Position numbers and translations under genes: made by a program. A stretch of DNA of 64,000 bases, taken from positions 19,809-83,808 of the forward strand of contig NZ_JAHTKP010000032.1 in the NCBI RefSeq assembly GCF_019192735.1. The letters are read 5' to 3'. Within the stretch, counting starts at the first letter, position 1. Each line of letters starts with the position of its first letter. This DNA comes from Kitasatospora aureofaciens. GTDB lineage: Bacteria > Actinomycetota > Actinomycetes > Streptomycetales > Streptomycetaceae. A model generated the notes under the pieces. The model searched no databases and was not told the origin of the DNA. It worked only from the letters and a program-made list of their open reading frames with translations. Shown piece after piece: positions 1-8,262 of this stretch.

Positions 1-201
1 ACGGAGGATGTCTTCTGGCCGTGCGTCCTGGACGGCACGCTTCCCGATCGAGGCGCGCCCGGGCCACCACGCGAGGCGCTTCCCGTAGATCTGGTCCACA
101 TGCTGATCAACCGCGTCGGACTCACCGAGGACCAGGTCGCCGAGCTGGACAAGGCCCAGGCGATCGCGCGACTCCAGCAGTTCTGGACCGAGGGCTACTG
201 A
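1..201 (+). CDS. 3' end of an unidentified gene (partial, cut by window edge)
   Basis: The frame fixed by the TGA at 199-201 is open back to base 1 and gives 66 residues ending LARLQQ-type helical sequence and FWTEGY. The tail (about residues 30-66) contains a run of hydrophobic and charged residues compatible with a helix (LTEDQVAELDKAQAI). I do not recognise a family and the start lies outside the window. It sits just upstream of, and on the strand opposite to, the next gene, and lies inside the probable integrated element that ends at 2897. Confidence 0.45.
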   Translation, partial: TEDVFWPCVLDGTLPDRGAPGPPREALPVDLVHMLINRVGLTEDQVAELDKAQAIARLQQFWTEGY

Positions 202-274
202 CTCAGGTTGCTGGATCGCCGCGTGGGGCCGCTGGTGTCTCTCGGCGAGCCTCCGCAAACGGGACGGACAGGTG

Positions 275-1408
275 TCAGCCCCGCAAGGCCCGGTCGTCGA
301 GCCGGCGCAGCAGGCCGGGCAGGTGCCAGCGCTGGTCGCGAAGGGCGGCCAGTCGCTGCCGGAACTGAGGGCCGCGTCCGACATGGTCACAGGCGTCACG
401 GAGCTCGACCAGGAGGGCCACGGCGACGTCGTAGCGGGCCACCTGCTTACACGCGACGTGGTTCTCGACCTCGCGCCAGATCGCTTCCTCGTCGGCAGCC
501 AGGGTGGACAGCTTCGCCGCCCGAGCCTCCACACGAACCCGCTCACCGCGCTGCCGACGCTCAGCGACTCGCGCGTGCGCGGCATCCAGCAGTTCTGCGG
601 CTGAGCGCTGCCCCGGCACGGTCGCGACAGACGGCTCGCCACGCAGCCGGCGCACGAGTTCGGCTCCCAGCTGAGGCTCACCACCCAGCGCGAGGCGCAG
701 CAGGAGGTCATCCTTCTCCGTCTCGGGAAGTGCGGCGATCAGCGGCGCCAGTTCCTTCTTCCCGGGCCGTTTCCGAGGTGCGGGGGCGGGCGGGCTGGCC
801 TGAGCGGCGACCGCCAACAGGTCGGCGTCGACACGCAGGAAGTCCGCGAGCGCTCGCTGCGGTGCGGTGAGCCGATCGAGCCCGGCCGGGACCGGGGGCT
901 CGACCGCTTCCTGGTAAGCCTCCTCGTCATCGTCCTGCAGCGCCCAAGCGCCGATGGCGGACAGCCACGCGAGGTACAGGGCGCGGTGATCCCCGGAAGC
1001 CAGCTCGGCCCGTACCCCGGCGATGGCACCCAGTGAGTCCTCGGCACCCTCGTCCCAGTCCCCGCTCTCGTCCTCGCTGCGCAGGTCCAGGATGAGGTGG
1101 GTCTTGGTGGTCCACGCCTCGACGCATTCGTCGAAGCAGTACGGCTCCACCGCCTGCAGCGGGAGCTGCCCCTTGGGCAGGCGCAGGATCACCTGATGGG
1201 TGCCCCAGTTGGTCAGGTAGAGGTGGGCGTCGTAGTACTGCTCCATCATCCGCCGAGGGTCGCCGCGGAAGTTGCCCCACTGATATTCATTGGTGAAGCT
1301 GGTCGCGGTGATCCGGGCCCGGGTGGACAGCGACCGCAGCTGCTCCTGCTCGTCGCTGGTCAGCGGTCGGTCGATCGCCAGGAACTCGTAGTACTGGTAC
1401 TCGCTCAT
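275..1408 (-). CDS. Conserved hypothetical protein, 377 aa
   Basis: The ATG at 1408 opens a 377-residue soluble protein with no signal peptide or membrane segment. The N-terminal ~150 residues hold aromatic-rich stretches (YQYYEFLAIDRPLT; RMMEQYYDAHLYLTNWG). The C-terminal ~150 residues are Arg/Ala-rich and helical, possibly coiled coil, with the last ~50 residues rich in DVAVALLVELRDACD-type helices. I recall similar proteins next to SWIM zinc-finger genes in actinomycetes, but I cannot assign a function. It is divergent from the pRiA4b ORF-3-like gene at 1482 with only 73 bp between them, so the two may share a control region. It lies in the element bounded by the tRNA-Phe fragment. Confidence 0.75.
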   Translation of the reverse strand: MSEYQYYEFLAIDRPLTSDEQEQLRSLSTRARITATSFTNEYQWGNFRGDPRRMMEQYYDAHLYLTNWGTHQVILRLPKGQLPLQAVEPYCFDECVEAWTTKTHLILDLRSEDESGDWDEGAEDSLGAIAGVRAELASGDHRALYLAWLSAIGAWALQDDDEEAYQEAVEPPVPAGLDRLTAPQRALADFLRVDADLLAVAAQASPPAPAPRKRPGKKELAPLIAALPETEKDDLLLRLALGGEPQLGAELVRRLRGEPSVATVPGQRSAAELLDAAHARVAERRQRGERVRVEARAAKLSTLAADEEAIWREVENHVACKQVARYDVAVALLVELRDACDHVGRGPQFRQRLAALRDQRWHLPGLLRRLDDRALRG

Positions 1409-1481
1409 CGCTGCGACCCTAGCGGGAATGCCGGTCCTCGATGATGGAATCCGTCAGGCCCAGAGCAGACAGGAAGCGGCG

Positions 1482-2723
1482 ATGGAACCCGAGCAGCCAC
1501 GCACCGTCGAGCAGGTCCGAGGTCTCGTCAGCTGGATCGGCGCGGGACGCAAGCTCACCCAGACGGGCAAGGTCACCCTCGCAGACGCGCGGGCCCTGGT
1601 CGCTCTTCTGGAGACCGGCGACACCATCGACCCGGCCATCGGTGACAGGACCTTCAAGACCAAGTCCAGCCAGGAGCTGTACCACCTGAACCTGCTGGCG
1701 GAATGGGCCAAAGCGGCCCGGCTGCTGCGGGTCACCGGCGGCCGCCTGGTGCCCGTCAAGAAGAACGCGCGCGTACTGGAGGACCCCGAGCGCATCCTCG
1801 ACGCGTTGTTCGAGGCCCTGCCGCGCATCGGCGAGGCGGTACTCCCCTCCGGGTGGCTCGGCTCGATGCTCTCGGAGGAGTACCCCGCCGGGCTGCGGGC
1901 GGTGCTGACGAGCCTCTACGCCACGGACCTCCCGGTGCCGGAGCAGAAGCTGCGGGCTGCGGTGTGGGAGGCGCTGTCCGGGTTCTTCGTCCTCGACGAC
2001 CTTCCCGAGGACCGCCTTCGCCTCCTGCGTCAGAGCAACGACCGCGACGTGGACCGCCTCCTCGCCACGCTCAAGGGCCTCGGAGCCGCCCAGCAGACCG
2101 GCAAGTCCGTCACTCTCACCTCGGACGGCCGTCAAACCCTGGCCCGGCTACGCGGGGAGCCACGCCCTGGCGACCCGGTCTACCAGCTCCGCATCCAACT
2201 CGCCGATGTGGATCAGCCTGCGGTGTGGCGCCGCGTCCAGGTGCCGGCCGGTATCCGCCTCGACAACCTGCACCGGGTCGTCCAGGCGGCGATGGGCTGG
2301 CAGAACTGCCACCTGCACGCGTTCAGCGCGAACGGCGTCGACTACGGGCGCCGCTCGTCCGAGCTCGACTTCGTCGACGAGACCACCGCCGCCCTGGCCA
2401 CTGTCGCCAAGGAGGGGGCACACCTCGATTACACCTACGATTTTGGCGACTCGTGGGATCACCGCATCACCGTGGAACACCGGATGGCAGCCGAGGCGGG
2501 CCAGCACTATCCCGCCTGCGTGGACGGAGCGGGAGCCTGCCCACCCGAGGACTGCGGCGGCCCGGGCGGGTACGAAGAACTCAAGCAGACCCTCCGCGAC
2601 CCCGCCCACCCGGAGCACGAGGACCTGCTGCGCTGGCTCGGTCTCGAGTCAGCAGCCGACTTCGACCCGGCCCACTTCGACCTGCGCGAGACCAACCGGC
2701 AACTGCGCGCACTCGACTGGTGA
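1482..2723 (+). CDS. Plasmid pRiA4b ORF-3-like protein with long N-terminal extension
   Basis: The 413-residue protein has a C-terminal pRiA4b ORF-3 domain from about residue 233 to the end. This is seen as YQLRIQLADVDQPAVWRRV, then an LHRVVQAAMGW helix, an acidic YDFGDSWDHRI strand, and the CVDGAGACPPEDCGG(P)GGY cysteine-containing segment typical of the family. The N-terminal ~230 residues form a separate helical region with no recognised domain. An in-frame ATG exists at 1428, but the ATG at 1482 follows AGGAAG at a normal distance and is preferred. The family name comes from a plasmid gene and its molecular role is not established. Its place beside an attachment-site remnant fits mobile DNA. 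Confidence 0.8.
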   Translation: MEPEQPRTVEQVRGLVSWIGAGRKLTQTGKVTLADARALVALLETGDTIDPAIGDRTFKTKSSQELYHLNLLAEWAKAARLLRVTGGRLVPVKKNARVLEDPERILDALFEALPRIGEAVLPSGWLGSMLSEEYPAGLRAVLTSLYATDLPVPEQKLRAAVWEALSGFFVLDDLPEDRLRLLRQSNDRDVDRLLATLKGLGAAQQTGKSVTLTSDGRQTLARLRGEPRPGDPVYQLRIQLADVDQPAVWRRVQVPAGIRLDNLHRVVQAAMGWQNCHLHAFSANGVDYGRRSSELDFVDETTAALATVAKEGAHLDYTYDFGDSWDHRITVEHRMAAEAGQHYPACVDGAGACPPEDCGGPGGYEELKQTLRDPAHPEHEDLLRWLGLESAADFDPAHFDLRETNRQLRALDW

Positions 2724-2853
2724 GCAGGGCCCGATCCCGGCACTCCGGTTGACGCCAACGCTGCCGCCAACCGCCGTGCACGATGACGTCCGCAGCCGCA
2801 CTTCTACGGACGTCAGAACCGCTCAAAACAGGGCGTATCGATGCCCCGGCTTG

Positions 2854-2897
2854 GCCTGAAAAGCGGAAGGTCGCCGGTTCGACCCCGGCCCTGGCCA
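2854..2897 (+). other. 3' fragment of a tRNA-Phe(GAA) gene, probable attachment site (attR-like)
   Basis: The 44 nt begin inside the anticodon stem-loop (CTGAAAA loop, GAA anticodon at 2858-2860) and run through the 3' anticodon strand GCGGA, the variable loop AGGTC, a perfect T-arm (GCCGG TTCGACC CCGGC) and the 3' acceptor strand CCTGGCC plus discriminator A. Everything 5' of the anticodon loop is absent: no D-arm and no GGCCAGG acceptor strand precede it. This is what remains at the far end of an element that integrated into the 3' half of a tRNA gene. The element would then lie to the left, with the intact tRNA-Phe beyond the left window edge. The following hairpin would be the original tRNA terminator. 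Confidence 0.75.
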
Positions 2898-2908
2898 CAG
2901 CCGGGAAA

Positions 2909-2938
2909 CCCCCGTAGCGCACGCGCTACGGGGGTTTT
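2909..2938 (+). terminator. Terminator following the tRNA-Phe fragment
   Basis: There is a perfect 12-bp inverted repeat (CCCCCGTAGCGC at 2909-2920, GCGCTACGGGGG at 2923-2934) with a 2-nt loop followed by TTTT. It starts 11 nt after the tRNA discriminator base, the position expected for a tRNA terminator. Confidence 0.85.
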
Positions 2939-3015
2939 CGCCGTTCCGGGGCCCTGCGCCGCGACTACGCTGGGTGTCGGACACCGGCGGATTCAGTTCG
3001 GGAGGCGCGGCGCTT

Positions 3016-3561
3016 ATGACCCCGGAACACTTCGAACTCCTGGAAGAGGCCCGCAGGAGCCTTCCCAACGGGTTCAAGGTGGAGATCTCCGGCGACACCA
3101 TCGTCATGATGGTGAGCCCTTCGGGCATCCACCGGCGCAACCTGCTGGTGGTGCGCCGCCAGTTCGACGCACATACCCCGCCCGGGCTGCTGCCGAGCGA
3201 GAACACCGATCTGATCTCGCCCAACGTCGGCAAGAGCCGCAATCCGGACCTGACGTACCTTCCGGACGACGCGCTGGCCACCACCGACAACCAGGTGCCG
3301 GCCGAGCTGGCCGCGATCGCGGTCGAGCTGGTCTCGCCGTCCAACCCTGAGAACGACTGGGTCGGGAAGGTGCGGGACTACCCGCTCATGGGCATCCCGC
3401 TGTACCTCCTGGTCGATGCCCGGGAGAAGACCGTCACCCTGCTCAGCAGGCCGGACGGCACCCGGTACCACCGGCGCGAGGACATCGCCTTCGGGGAGAT
3501 CCTGCACATTCCGGAGCCGTTCGACTTCGAGCTGGGGACCGCCGACCTGTTGCCGTACTGA
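3016..3561 (+). CDS. Uma2 family endonuclease (DUF820)
   Basis: The 181-residue protein belongs to the Uma2 family, whose fold is a PD-(D/E)xK nuclease. Visible motifs are SRNPDLTYLPDD (the PD), then AAIAVELVSPSN (the acidic strand), then a Lys-containing helix WVGKVRDYPLMGIPLYLLVD, and a C-terminal IPEPFDFEL segment. The biological role of actinobacterial Uma2 paralogues is unknown. The ATG at 3016 has GGAGG ten bases upstream. A GTG at 2974 would add 14 residues and is less likely. It is the first gene right of the tRNA-Phe fragment, so it is probably host chromosome. Confidence 0.85.
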   Translation: MTPEHFELLEEARRSLPNGFKVEISGDTIVMMVSPSGIHRRNLLVVRRQFDAHTPPGLLPSENTDLISPNVGKSRNPDLTYLPDDALATTDNQVPAELAAIAVELVSPSNPENDWVGKVRDYPLMGIPLYLLVDAREKTVTLLSRPDGTRYHRREDIAFGEILHIPEPFDFELGTADLLPY

Positions 3562-3570
3562 CTCCGGGCG

Positions 3571-4662
3571 CTACTGGGCGGCCAGGTGGGTCGCGAGCCA
3601 GTCGGCGGTGGTGGGGAGCCAGTCGGGGAGGGCGGTGCCGAGGAGGTGGTTGCCGTGGGGGACGAGGAGGAGGTCCCCTGGGAGGGCGGTGGCGTTGGTG
3701 ACGCCGGGGATGGCGTCCTCGCCGCCCTCGACGACGAGGACGGGGGCGGTGATCGCGGGGGCGAGGGTGGTCAGGTCGACGCGGCGGGCGAAGGCGCGGG
3801 CGGCGTCGAGGCCGCCGCAGCGCTGGGCGAGGGTCGCGGTGACGAACGGGACGAGGGCGTCCCAGTCCAGCCGGTAGGGGCCGCTGACCAGGACGGCGGC
3901 GCGGATGCGCGGCTCGTGGGCGGCGGCCGTGGCGGCGTAGTAGCCACCGAGGCTCAGGCCGATCACGGCGATCCGGTCGAGGTCCAGGCCACAGCGGTCC
4001 AGGCCACGGCGGCCCCCGCCACCAACCTCCGCCAGGGCGTCGATCGCGCGGCCGACGACGCGGTGGTAGTCCGGTTCCGGGGCGCTGGTGGCGGCGAGGA
4101 CGCCCTGGCCGGGTCCGTCGATCGCGAGGACGGCCAGGCCCCGGGCGAGCAGCGCGTCCGCGACCGCGTGTAACTCCTCCTTGCCGGAGTCCATCCCCGG
4201 CACGACCAGCACCACCGGCCGCGCGTCGCCGGGCCCCCGCCCGTCCTTGGGCCGGCGCAGCCAGCCCGCGAAGCCGTCGCCCTCCACGCGTTCCGCACCC
4301 GGGTCGAGGTGGGCCAGCGAGCGCCGCATGGCCTCGTCCGCCTCGGTGGCGGCGCGGGCCGCGGCCTCGCGGTCGGGGTGCGGGAGCAGCCCGGCGAGGT
4401 GGTACCAGCGGGCTGCCGTCCGGTACGCCTCGCCGGCGGTGACCGTACGGCCCTCGGCGGCGGCGTGCTCGGCGGTCTCGGCGTACCGCTGCCCGGCGGC
4501 GCGGCAGGCAGCCGGCCAGTCGTACGGGGAGGTCAGCGGGGCGGTGACCCGGGTGTAGTCGTACGGGTCGAGGCCGGCGCCGTGGGCGCGGGGGCGGTTC
4601 TCCTCGACGAAGGCGGCGAGGAAGCCGGGGGCGTCGAGGAACGAGAGGTCGACGTCGTGCAT
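3571..4662 (-). CDS. Alpha/beta hydrolase (FrsA/DUF1100-type), with a TTA codon
   Basis: The 363-residue cytoplasmic hydrolase has a helical N-terminal ~130 residues followed by an alpha/beta hydrolase core. The core shows VVLVVPGMDSGKEE (oxyanion region), DGPGQGV, the nucleophile elbow GLSLGG (about residue 234), an acid in VEGGEDAIPG and a His in HGNHLLG. This layout resembles 2,6-dihydropseudooxynicotine hydrolase and related C-C or ester hydrolases; the substrate cannot be read from the sequence. A TTA leucine codon at 4171-4173 is in frame, so translation may depend on the bldA tRNA. It lies 48 bp downstream of the MDR reductase on the same strand and may be co-transcribed with it. Confidence 0.85.
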   Translation of the reverse strand: MHDVDLSFLDAPGFLAAFVEENRPRAHGAGLDPYDYTRVTAPLTSPYDWPAACRAAGQRYAETAEHAAAEGRTVTAGEAYRTAARWYHLAGLLPHPDREAAARAATEADEAMRRSLAHLDPGAERVEGDGFAGWLRRPKDGRGPGDARPVVLVVPGMDSGKEELHAVADALLARGLAVLAIDGPGQGVLAATSAPEPDYHRVVGRAIDALAEVGGGGRRGLDRCGLDLDRIAVIGLSLGGYYAATAAAHEPRIRAAVLVSGPYRLDWDALVPFVTATLAQRCGGLDAARAFARRVDLTTLAPAITAPVLVVEGGEDAIPGVTNATALPGDLLLVPHGNHLLGTALPDWLPTTADWLATHLAAQ

Positions 4663-4710
4663 CGTGAACCCGCTTTCAGCGATGGTCGGGTGAGAGCAAC
4701 GGTCAGGTGG

Positions 4711-5631
4711 TCAGGCCAGGGTGAGCACGGCCTTGCCGCGGATCCGGCGGTCGCGCAGGTCGGTGAGCACGGTGGCGGTCTCGCTCCAGGGGGCGACCCG
4801 GCCCAGCTCCGGGGTCAGCCGCCCCTCCCCGACCAGGCGGACCAGGGTGGCGAGGTCCCGGCCGTCGGACACGTCGGAGTCGGCGTAGTGGAAGTGCCGC
4901 AGGGTCGCGGACTCGGGGCCCGCGAAGAAGTCGAAGAAGTCGAGGGTGGCGGGCGTCCTGGAGGCCTGGCCGAACCAGATCAGCGTGCCGCGCCGGGCCA
5001 GCCGGGCGAGGGCGAGCGGCAGGGCGGCGCCGCCGGTGGACTCCAGCACCAGGTCGTACGGTCCGCGCGCCGCACCGACCTCGTGGACGACCTCGGCCGC
5101 GCCGAGGTCGGCGAGCCGGCGGCCGCGCTCGGGGGAGCCGGTGACCACGGTCAGTTCGGCCCCTGCGGCGGAGGCCAGCTGGGTGAAGTAGTGCCCGACG
5201 CCGCCGGAGGCCCCGGTCAGCAGCACCCGCCGGCCGGCCAGCGCGCCGGCCGTGCGGAGCAGGCGCAGCGCGGTGAGGCCGGCCAACGGGAGCGCGGCGG
5301 CCCGGACGGCGTCGAGCGAGTCGGGGAGTTCGGCGAGGGAGGCGGTGGGGACGCTCACGTACTCGGCCCACCCACCCGCGGGCGGGTGGCCGACCACCCG
5401 GCGGCAGACCGCAGGCCCGGAGCCGTCGGCGGCGGCCTGGACGACCAGGCCGGCCACGTCCTTGCCGGGCCGCCAGCCGGGCCTGGGGGCCTCCAGCTGG
5501 AAGGTCTCGCCCCGGTTGACCGAGAACGCCTCGACCTTGACCAGGGCCTCCCCCGGCCCCGGCTCCGGCTGCGCGACCTCGGCGAAGCCGACCGGTGCGT
5601 CCGCCCGGCCGGTCGGTGTCAGTGCCTTCAT
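4711..5631 (-). CDS. Zinc-free MDR oxidoreductase (quinone reductase-like)
   Basis: The 306-residue medium-chain dehydrogenase/reductase has an N-terminal GroES-like domain (GEALVKVEAFSVNRGE), the Rossmann motif LLTGASGGVGHYFTQLA at about residues 139-155, and the family C-terminal IRGKAVLTL. The zinc-ligand cysteines of alcohol dehydrogenases are missing, which places it with NAD(P)H quinone oxidoreductases and enoyl reductases. It is divergent from the LysR gene at 5963, the usual arrangement for a LysR target, but a MITE-like element now sits between them. Confidence 0.88.
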   Translation of the reverse strand: MKALTPTGRADAPVGFAEVAQPEPGPGEALVKVEAFSVNRGETFQLEAPRPGWRPGKDVAGLVVQAAADGSGPAVCRRVVGHPPAGGWAEYVSVPTASLAELPDSLDAVRAAALPLAGLTALRLLRTAGALAGRRVLLTGASGGVGHYFTQLASAAGAELTVVTGSPERGRRLADLGAAEVVHEVGAARGPYDLVLESTGGAALPLALARLARRGTLIWFGQASRTPATLDFFDFFAGPESATLRHFHYADSDVSDGRDLATLVRLVGEGRLTPELGRVAPWSETATVLTDLRDRRIRGKAVLTLA

Positions 5632-5760
5632 CCCGTTCGCCCTCTCTCAACGTCCATCCGTGAACCCGCTCAGCACACCGCGCCCGGCGCGGGCCGGTCC
5701 AACAACCGCCGAGCGGCGGCGACAACGGGCAGTTGTCGTCCGTGCGGGAGGCGCCCCCTA

Positions 5761-5948
5761 GGGCGTGTCTGACAATTCCCGGCGCATGCGCGCGGCGTCA
5801 GGGTGCGTGCATCGCAAGGCGGAGGAGGGAGTCCATGCGGTGGGGGCACCTCCCGGCCGCCAGGCTGGGGGACATCGGCGACCGACGACAACGCAGCGAG
5901 GTGCGTGCCCTGGCGTCGCGCGGTAGGCGGGAATTGTCAGACACGCCC
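5761..5948. mobile_element. MITE-like element with 21-bp perfect terminal inverted repeats
   Basis: GGGCGTGTCTGACAATTCC(CG) at 5761-5781 is repeated in inverse orientation, base for base, at 5928-5948. The inverted match continues imperfectly inward for roughly another 30 bp (GCGCGGCGTCAGGGTGCG against its complement). Both ends are flanked by TA (5759-5760 and 5949-5950), as expected for a TA target duplication. The 188-bp interior has no coding capacity, so it would need a transposase in trans. A shorter derivative with one degenerate arm lies at 34037-34087. Confidence 0.8.
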
Positions 5949-5962
5949 TAGGGTGGACGCCC

Positions 5963-6943
5963 ATGGATCTCGATCTTGCGCAGGTGCGGGCGTTCGTGGC
6001 CGCCGCCGAGGAGTTGCACTTCGGGCGGGCGGCGGGCCGGCTCGCGGTCAGCCAGCAGGCGCTGTCGAAGCGGGTGGCCCGGCTGGAGGCCGCCCTCGGG
6101 GTGCGGCTGCTGGACCGGGACGCCCGGGGTGTGGGGCTGACCGAGGCGGGGCGGCGGTTCCTGGAGCCCGCCCGGCGGGTGCTCGACCAGGGGGACCGCG
6201 CGGTGGCGGCGGTGACCTGCACGGGCCGGCCGCTGCGGATCGACGTGTGGGGGCACCTGTACGCGCCGATGCGGACGGTCGCCCAGGCGGTGGACGGCAC
6301 GCCGGGGCTGGAGGTGGAGCCGGTACCGGGGCGGGATCTGCCGTCGGTCGCGGCGGCCCTGCTGCGCGGGGAGCCGGACGCGGGCTTCGGCCGGGTGCAC
6401 CCGCTGCCGGACGGCCGGGACGCGGGGCTGACGCACCGGCTGGTCCGGCTGGAGCCGGTGGACGCGCTGCTCAGCACCGACCATCCGCTGGCCGGCCAGG
6501 ACGTGCTGAGCCCGGCCGACCTGCGCGGCAGTGTGCTGCGCTATCCGGCCGCGGTGGACCGGCTGGACTTCCTGACCCGGTTCGCCGTCCGGTTCGGCAT
6601 CGAGGAGCGGGTCGGCTCGACCAATCTGGGGCTGGAGCACTTCGTGGACCGGGTCCGGACGGATCCGTCCTGCTTCTCCCTCGTCCCGGCCGACTGCCCG
6701 CTGCCGGACGTCCCGGCCGCGCCGGGGCGGCCGGGTGTCCGGACGGTGCCGCTGGCCGACCCGACCCCGCTCTACGCCTGGTCGCTGGTCTGGCGCAGCG
6801 GCGCCCCGAACGCCGATCCACACCCCCAACTGCAGCCGCTGCTGCGGGCGTTCGCCGAGGAGGCGCGGCGCAGCCGGTGGCTGGAGTACGACCCCGCCCG
6901 CGACTGGCTCCCGGGCCCGGACGAGGCCGCCCTCAGCTCCTGA
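5963..6943 (+). CDS. LysR family transcriptional regulator
   Basis: The 326-residue regulator has an N-terminal winged HTH (LAQVRAFVAAAEELHFGRAA, then VSQQALSKRVARLEAALGV, then LTEAG) and a C-terminal type-2 periplasmic-binding-like effector domain. It is divergent from the MDR oxidoreductase at 4711-5631, its likely target. A TAGGGT hexamer ends eight bases before the ATG and overlaps the TA flank of the MITE. The transcript may be leaderless and its promoter partly shaped by the insertion. Confidence 0.9.
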   Translation: MDLDLAQVRAFVAAAEELHFGRAAGRLAVSQQALSKRVARLEAALGVRLLDRDARGVGLTEAGRRFLEPARRVLDQGDRAVAAVTCTGRPLRIDVWGHLYAPMRTVAQAVDGTPGLEVEPVPGRDLPSVAAALLRGEPDAGFGRVHPLPDGRDAGLTHRLVRLEPVDALLSTDHPLAGQDVLSPADLRGSVLRYPAAVDRLDFLTRFAVRFGIEERVGSTNLGLEHFVDRVRTDPSCFSLVPADCPLPDVPAAPGRPGVRTVPLADPTPLYAWSLVWRSGAPNADPHPQLQPLLRAFAEEARRSRWLEYDPARDWLPGPDEAALSS

Positions 6944-6962
6944 GGAGCCCCCCTGAAGACCC

Positions 6963-8168
6963 TCACCCCGCCACCGCCTGGTGCGCCAGCACCTCGAAGT
7001 CCTGCACCACCTGCGGCGGAGCGGCGCTCTCGAACATCCGCTGGGTGAGCAGAATGCCCACCAGCCGTTCCGCCGGATCGTTGAACCACGAGGTGCCGAG
7101 GCCGCCGTCCCACCCGTAGCGACCGGGGGCGGCGAGGCCGGTGCGGGTGGTGGTGACGGAGACGCCGAAGCCCCAGCCGGTGAGGTCGTCGCGGCCGAGC
7201 AGCGGTGCGGCGGAGGCCAGTTGGGCGGGGGTGAGCTGGTTGGCGGTCATCAGCTCGACGGTCGGGCGGGAGAGGATCCGGACGCCGCCGTGGCTGCCCC
7301 CGCCGAGCAGCATCCGGGCGAAGGCGAGGTAGTCGTCCACCGTCGAGACGAGGTCGCCGCCGCCGTCGGGGAAGTCCGGTTCGCGGGCCCACGCGCTGTC
7401 GGCGGGGTCGTCGTACGGGACGAGCCGCCCGCTGCCCGGGTCGCGCATGTACTCGACGGGGAGCCGGTGCAGCTGGTCGGCGAGGACGACGAAGCCGGTG
7501 TCCCGCATGCCGAGCGGTTCCAGGACGCGCTCGCGCAGCACCTCGCCGAGCGGCTTCCCGCAGGCGCGGGAGAGCAGGACGCCGAGGACGGCCGAGCCGG
7601 TGTGGTAGAGCCAGCCCGCCCCGGGCTGGTGCAGCAGCGGCAACTCGCCGAGCCGGCGCAGGTATTCGTCCGGCGCGGGGCAGTCGGCCCGGGGCGGCTG
7701 GACGTTGATGCCGCGGTCGGCCATCGCCCCGGCGATCGGGGCGGACGGCGGGAGCATCACCAGGCCGTACCCGAGCCGGAAGGTGAGCAGGTCGCGCAGG
7801 GTGATCGGCCGGACGGCGGGCTCGGTGTCGTCGAGGTCGCCGTCGGGCCGGCGCAGCACCCGCCGGTCGGCCAGTTCGGGCAGCAGGTCGTCGACCGGGT
7901 CGTCGAGCCGCAGGACGCACTCCTCGACCAGGGTCAGCGCGGCCACGGCCGTGACCGGCTTGCTCATGGACGCGATCCGGAAGAGCGTGTCCCGCCGCAT
8001 CGGCGCACCCCCGTCGGCGCCGATGCGGCCGAGCACCTCGACGTGCTCGTCGCCGTCCCGGGCGACGGCCGCCACCAGCCCGGGCACCCCGCCCCGCTCG
8101 ACGTGTCCGGCCAGGACCGTGTGCACCCGGTCCAGCCGTTCCTTCGACAACCCCGTCACGCCGCTCAT
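6963..8168 (-). CDS. Serine hydrolase, class C beta-lactamase/EstB family
   Basis: The 401-residue protein carries the beta-lactamase-like SxxK motif in FRIASMSKPVTAVAAL (about residues 74-77) and a tyrosine motif in GWLYHTGSAVLGVLL. The second part shows conserved PLGMRDTGFVV and GWGFGVSV strands. No signal peptide is visible, so it is probably a cytoplasmic esterase or D-amino-acid amidase-like enzyme rather than an exported beta-lactamase. GGAGGG precedes the ATG at 8168. It is convergent with the LysR gene, with 19 bp between the stops. Confidence 0.87.
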   Translation of the reverse strand: MSGVTGLSKERLDRVHTVLAGHVERGGVPGLVAAVARDGDEHVEVLGRIGADGGAPMRRDTLFRIASMSKPVTAVAALTLVEECVLRLDDPVDDLLPELADRRVLRRPDGDLDDTEPAVRPITLRDLLTFRLGYGLVMLPPSAPIAGAMADRGINVQPPRADCPAPDEYLRRLGELPLLHQPGAGWLYHTGSAVLGVLLSRACGKPLGEVLRERVLEPLGMRDTGFVVLADQLHRLPVEYMRDPGSGRLVPYDDPADSAWAREPDFPDGGGDLVSTVDDYLAFARMLLGGGSHGGVRILSRPTVELMTANQLTPAQLASAAPLLGRDDLTGWGFGVSVTTTRTGLAAPGRYGWDGGLGTSWFNDPAERLVGILLTQRMFESAAPPQVVQDFEVLAHQAVAG

Positions 8169-8262
8169 CGGTCACCACCCTCCGGGCCGCTGACGGTCCG
8201 TCATTGTCACTGTCCCGCACCACTGTGGGGCACGGCACTGACAATCGGGCGGAGGCGGCGGC

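Noticed and set aside
275..870. Plus-strand frames at 208-870 and 272-604
   Set aside because: Both are shadows of the minus-strand 377-residue gene with skewed composition.
2823..3344. Minus-strand frame crossing the tRNA-Phe fragment
   Set aside because: Its N-terminus is the translated complement of tRNA sequence, a common artefact, and it is antisense to the Uma2 gene.
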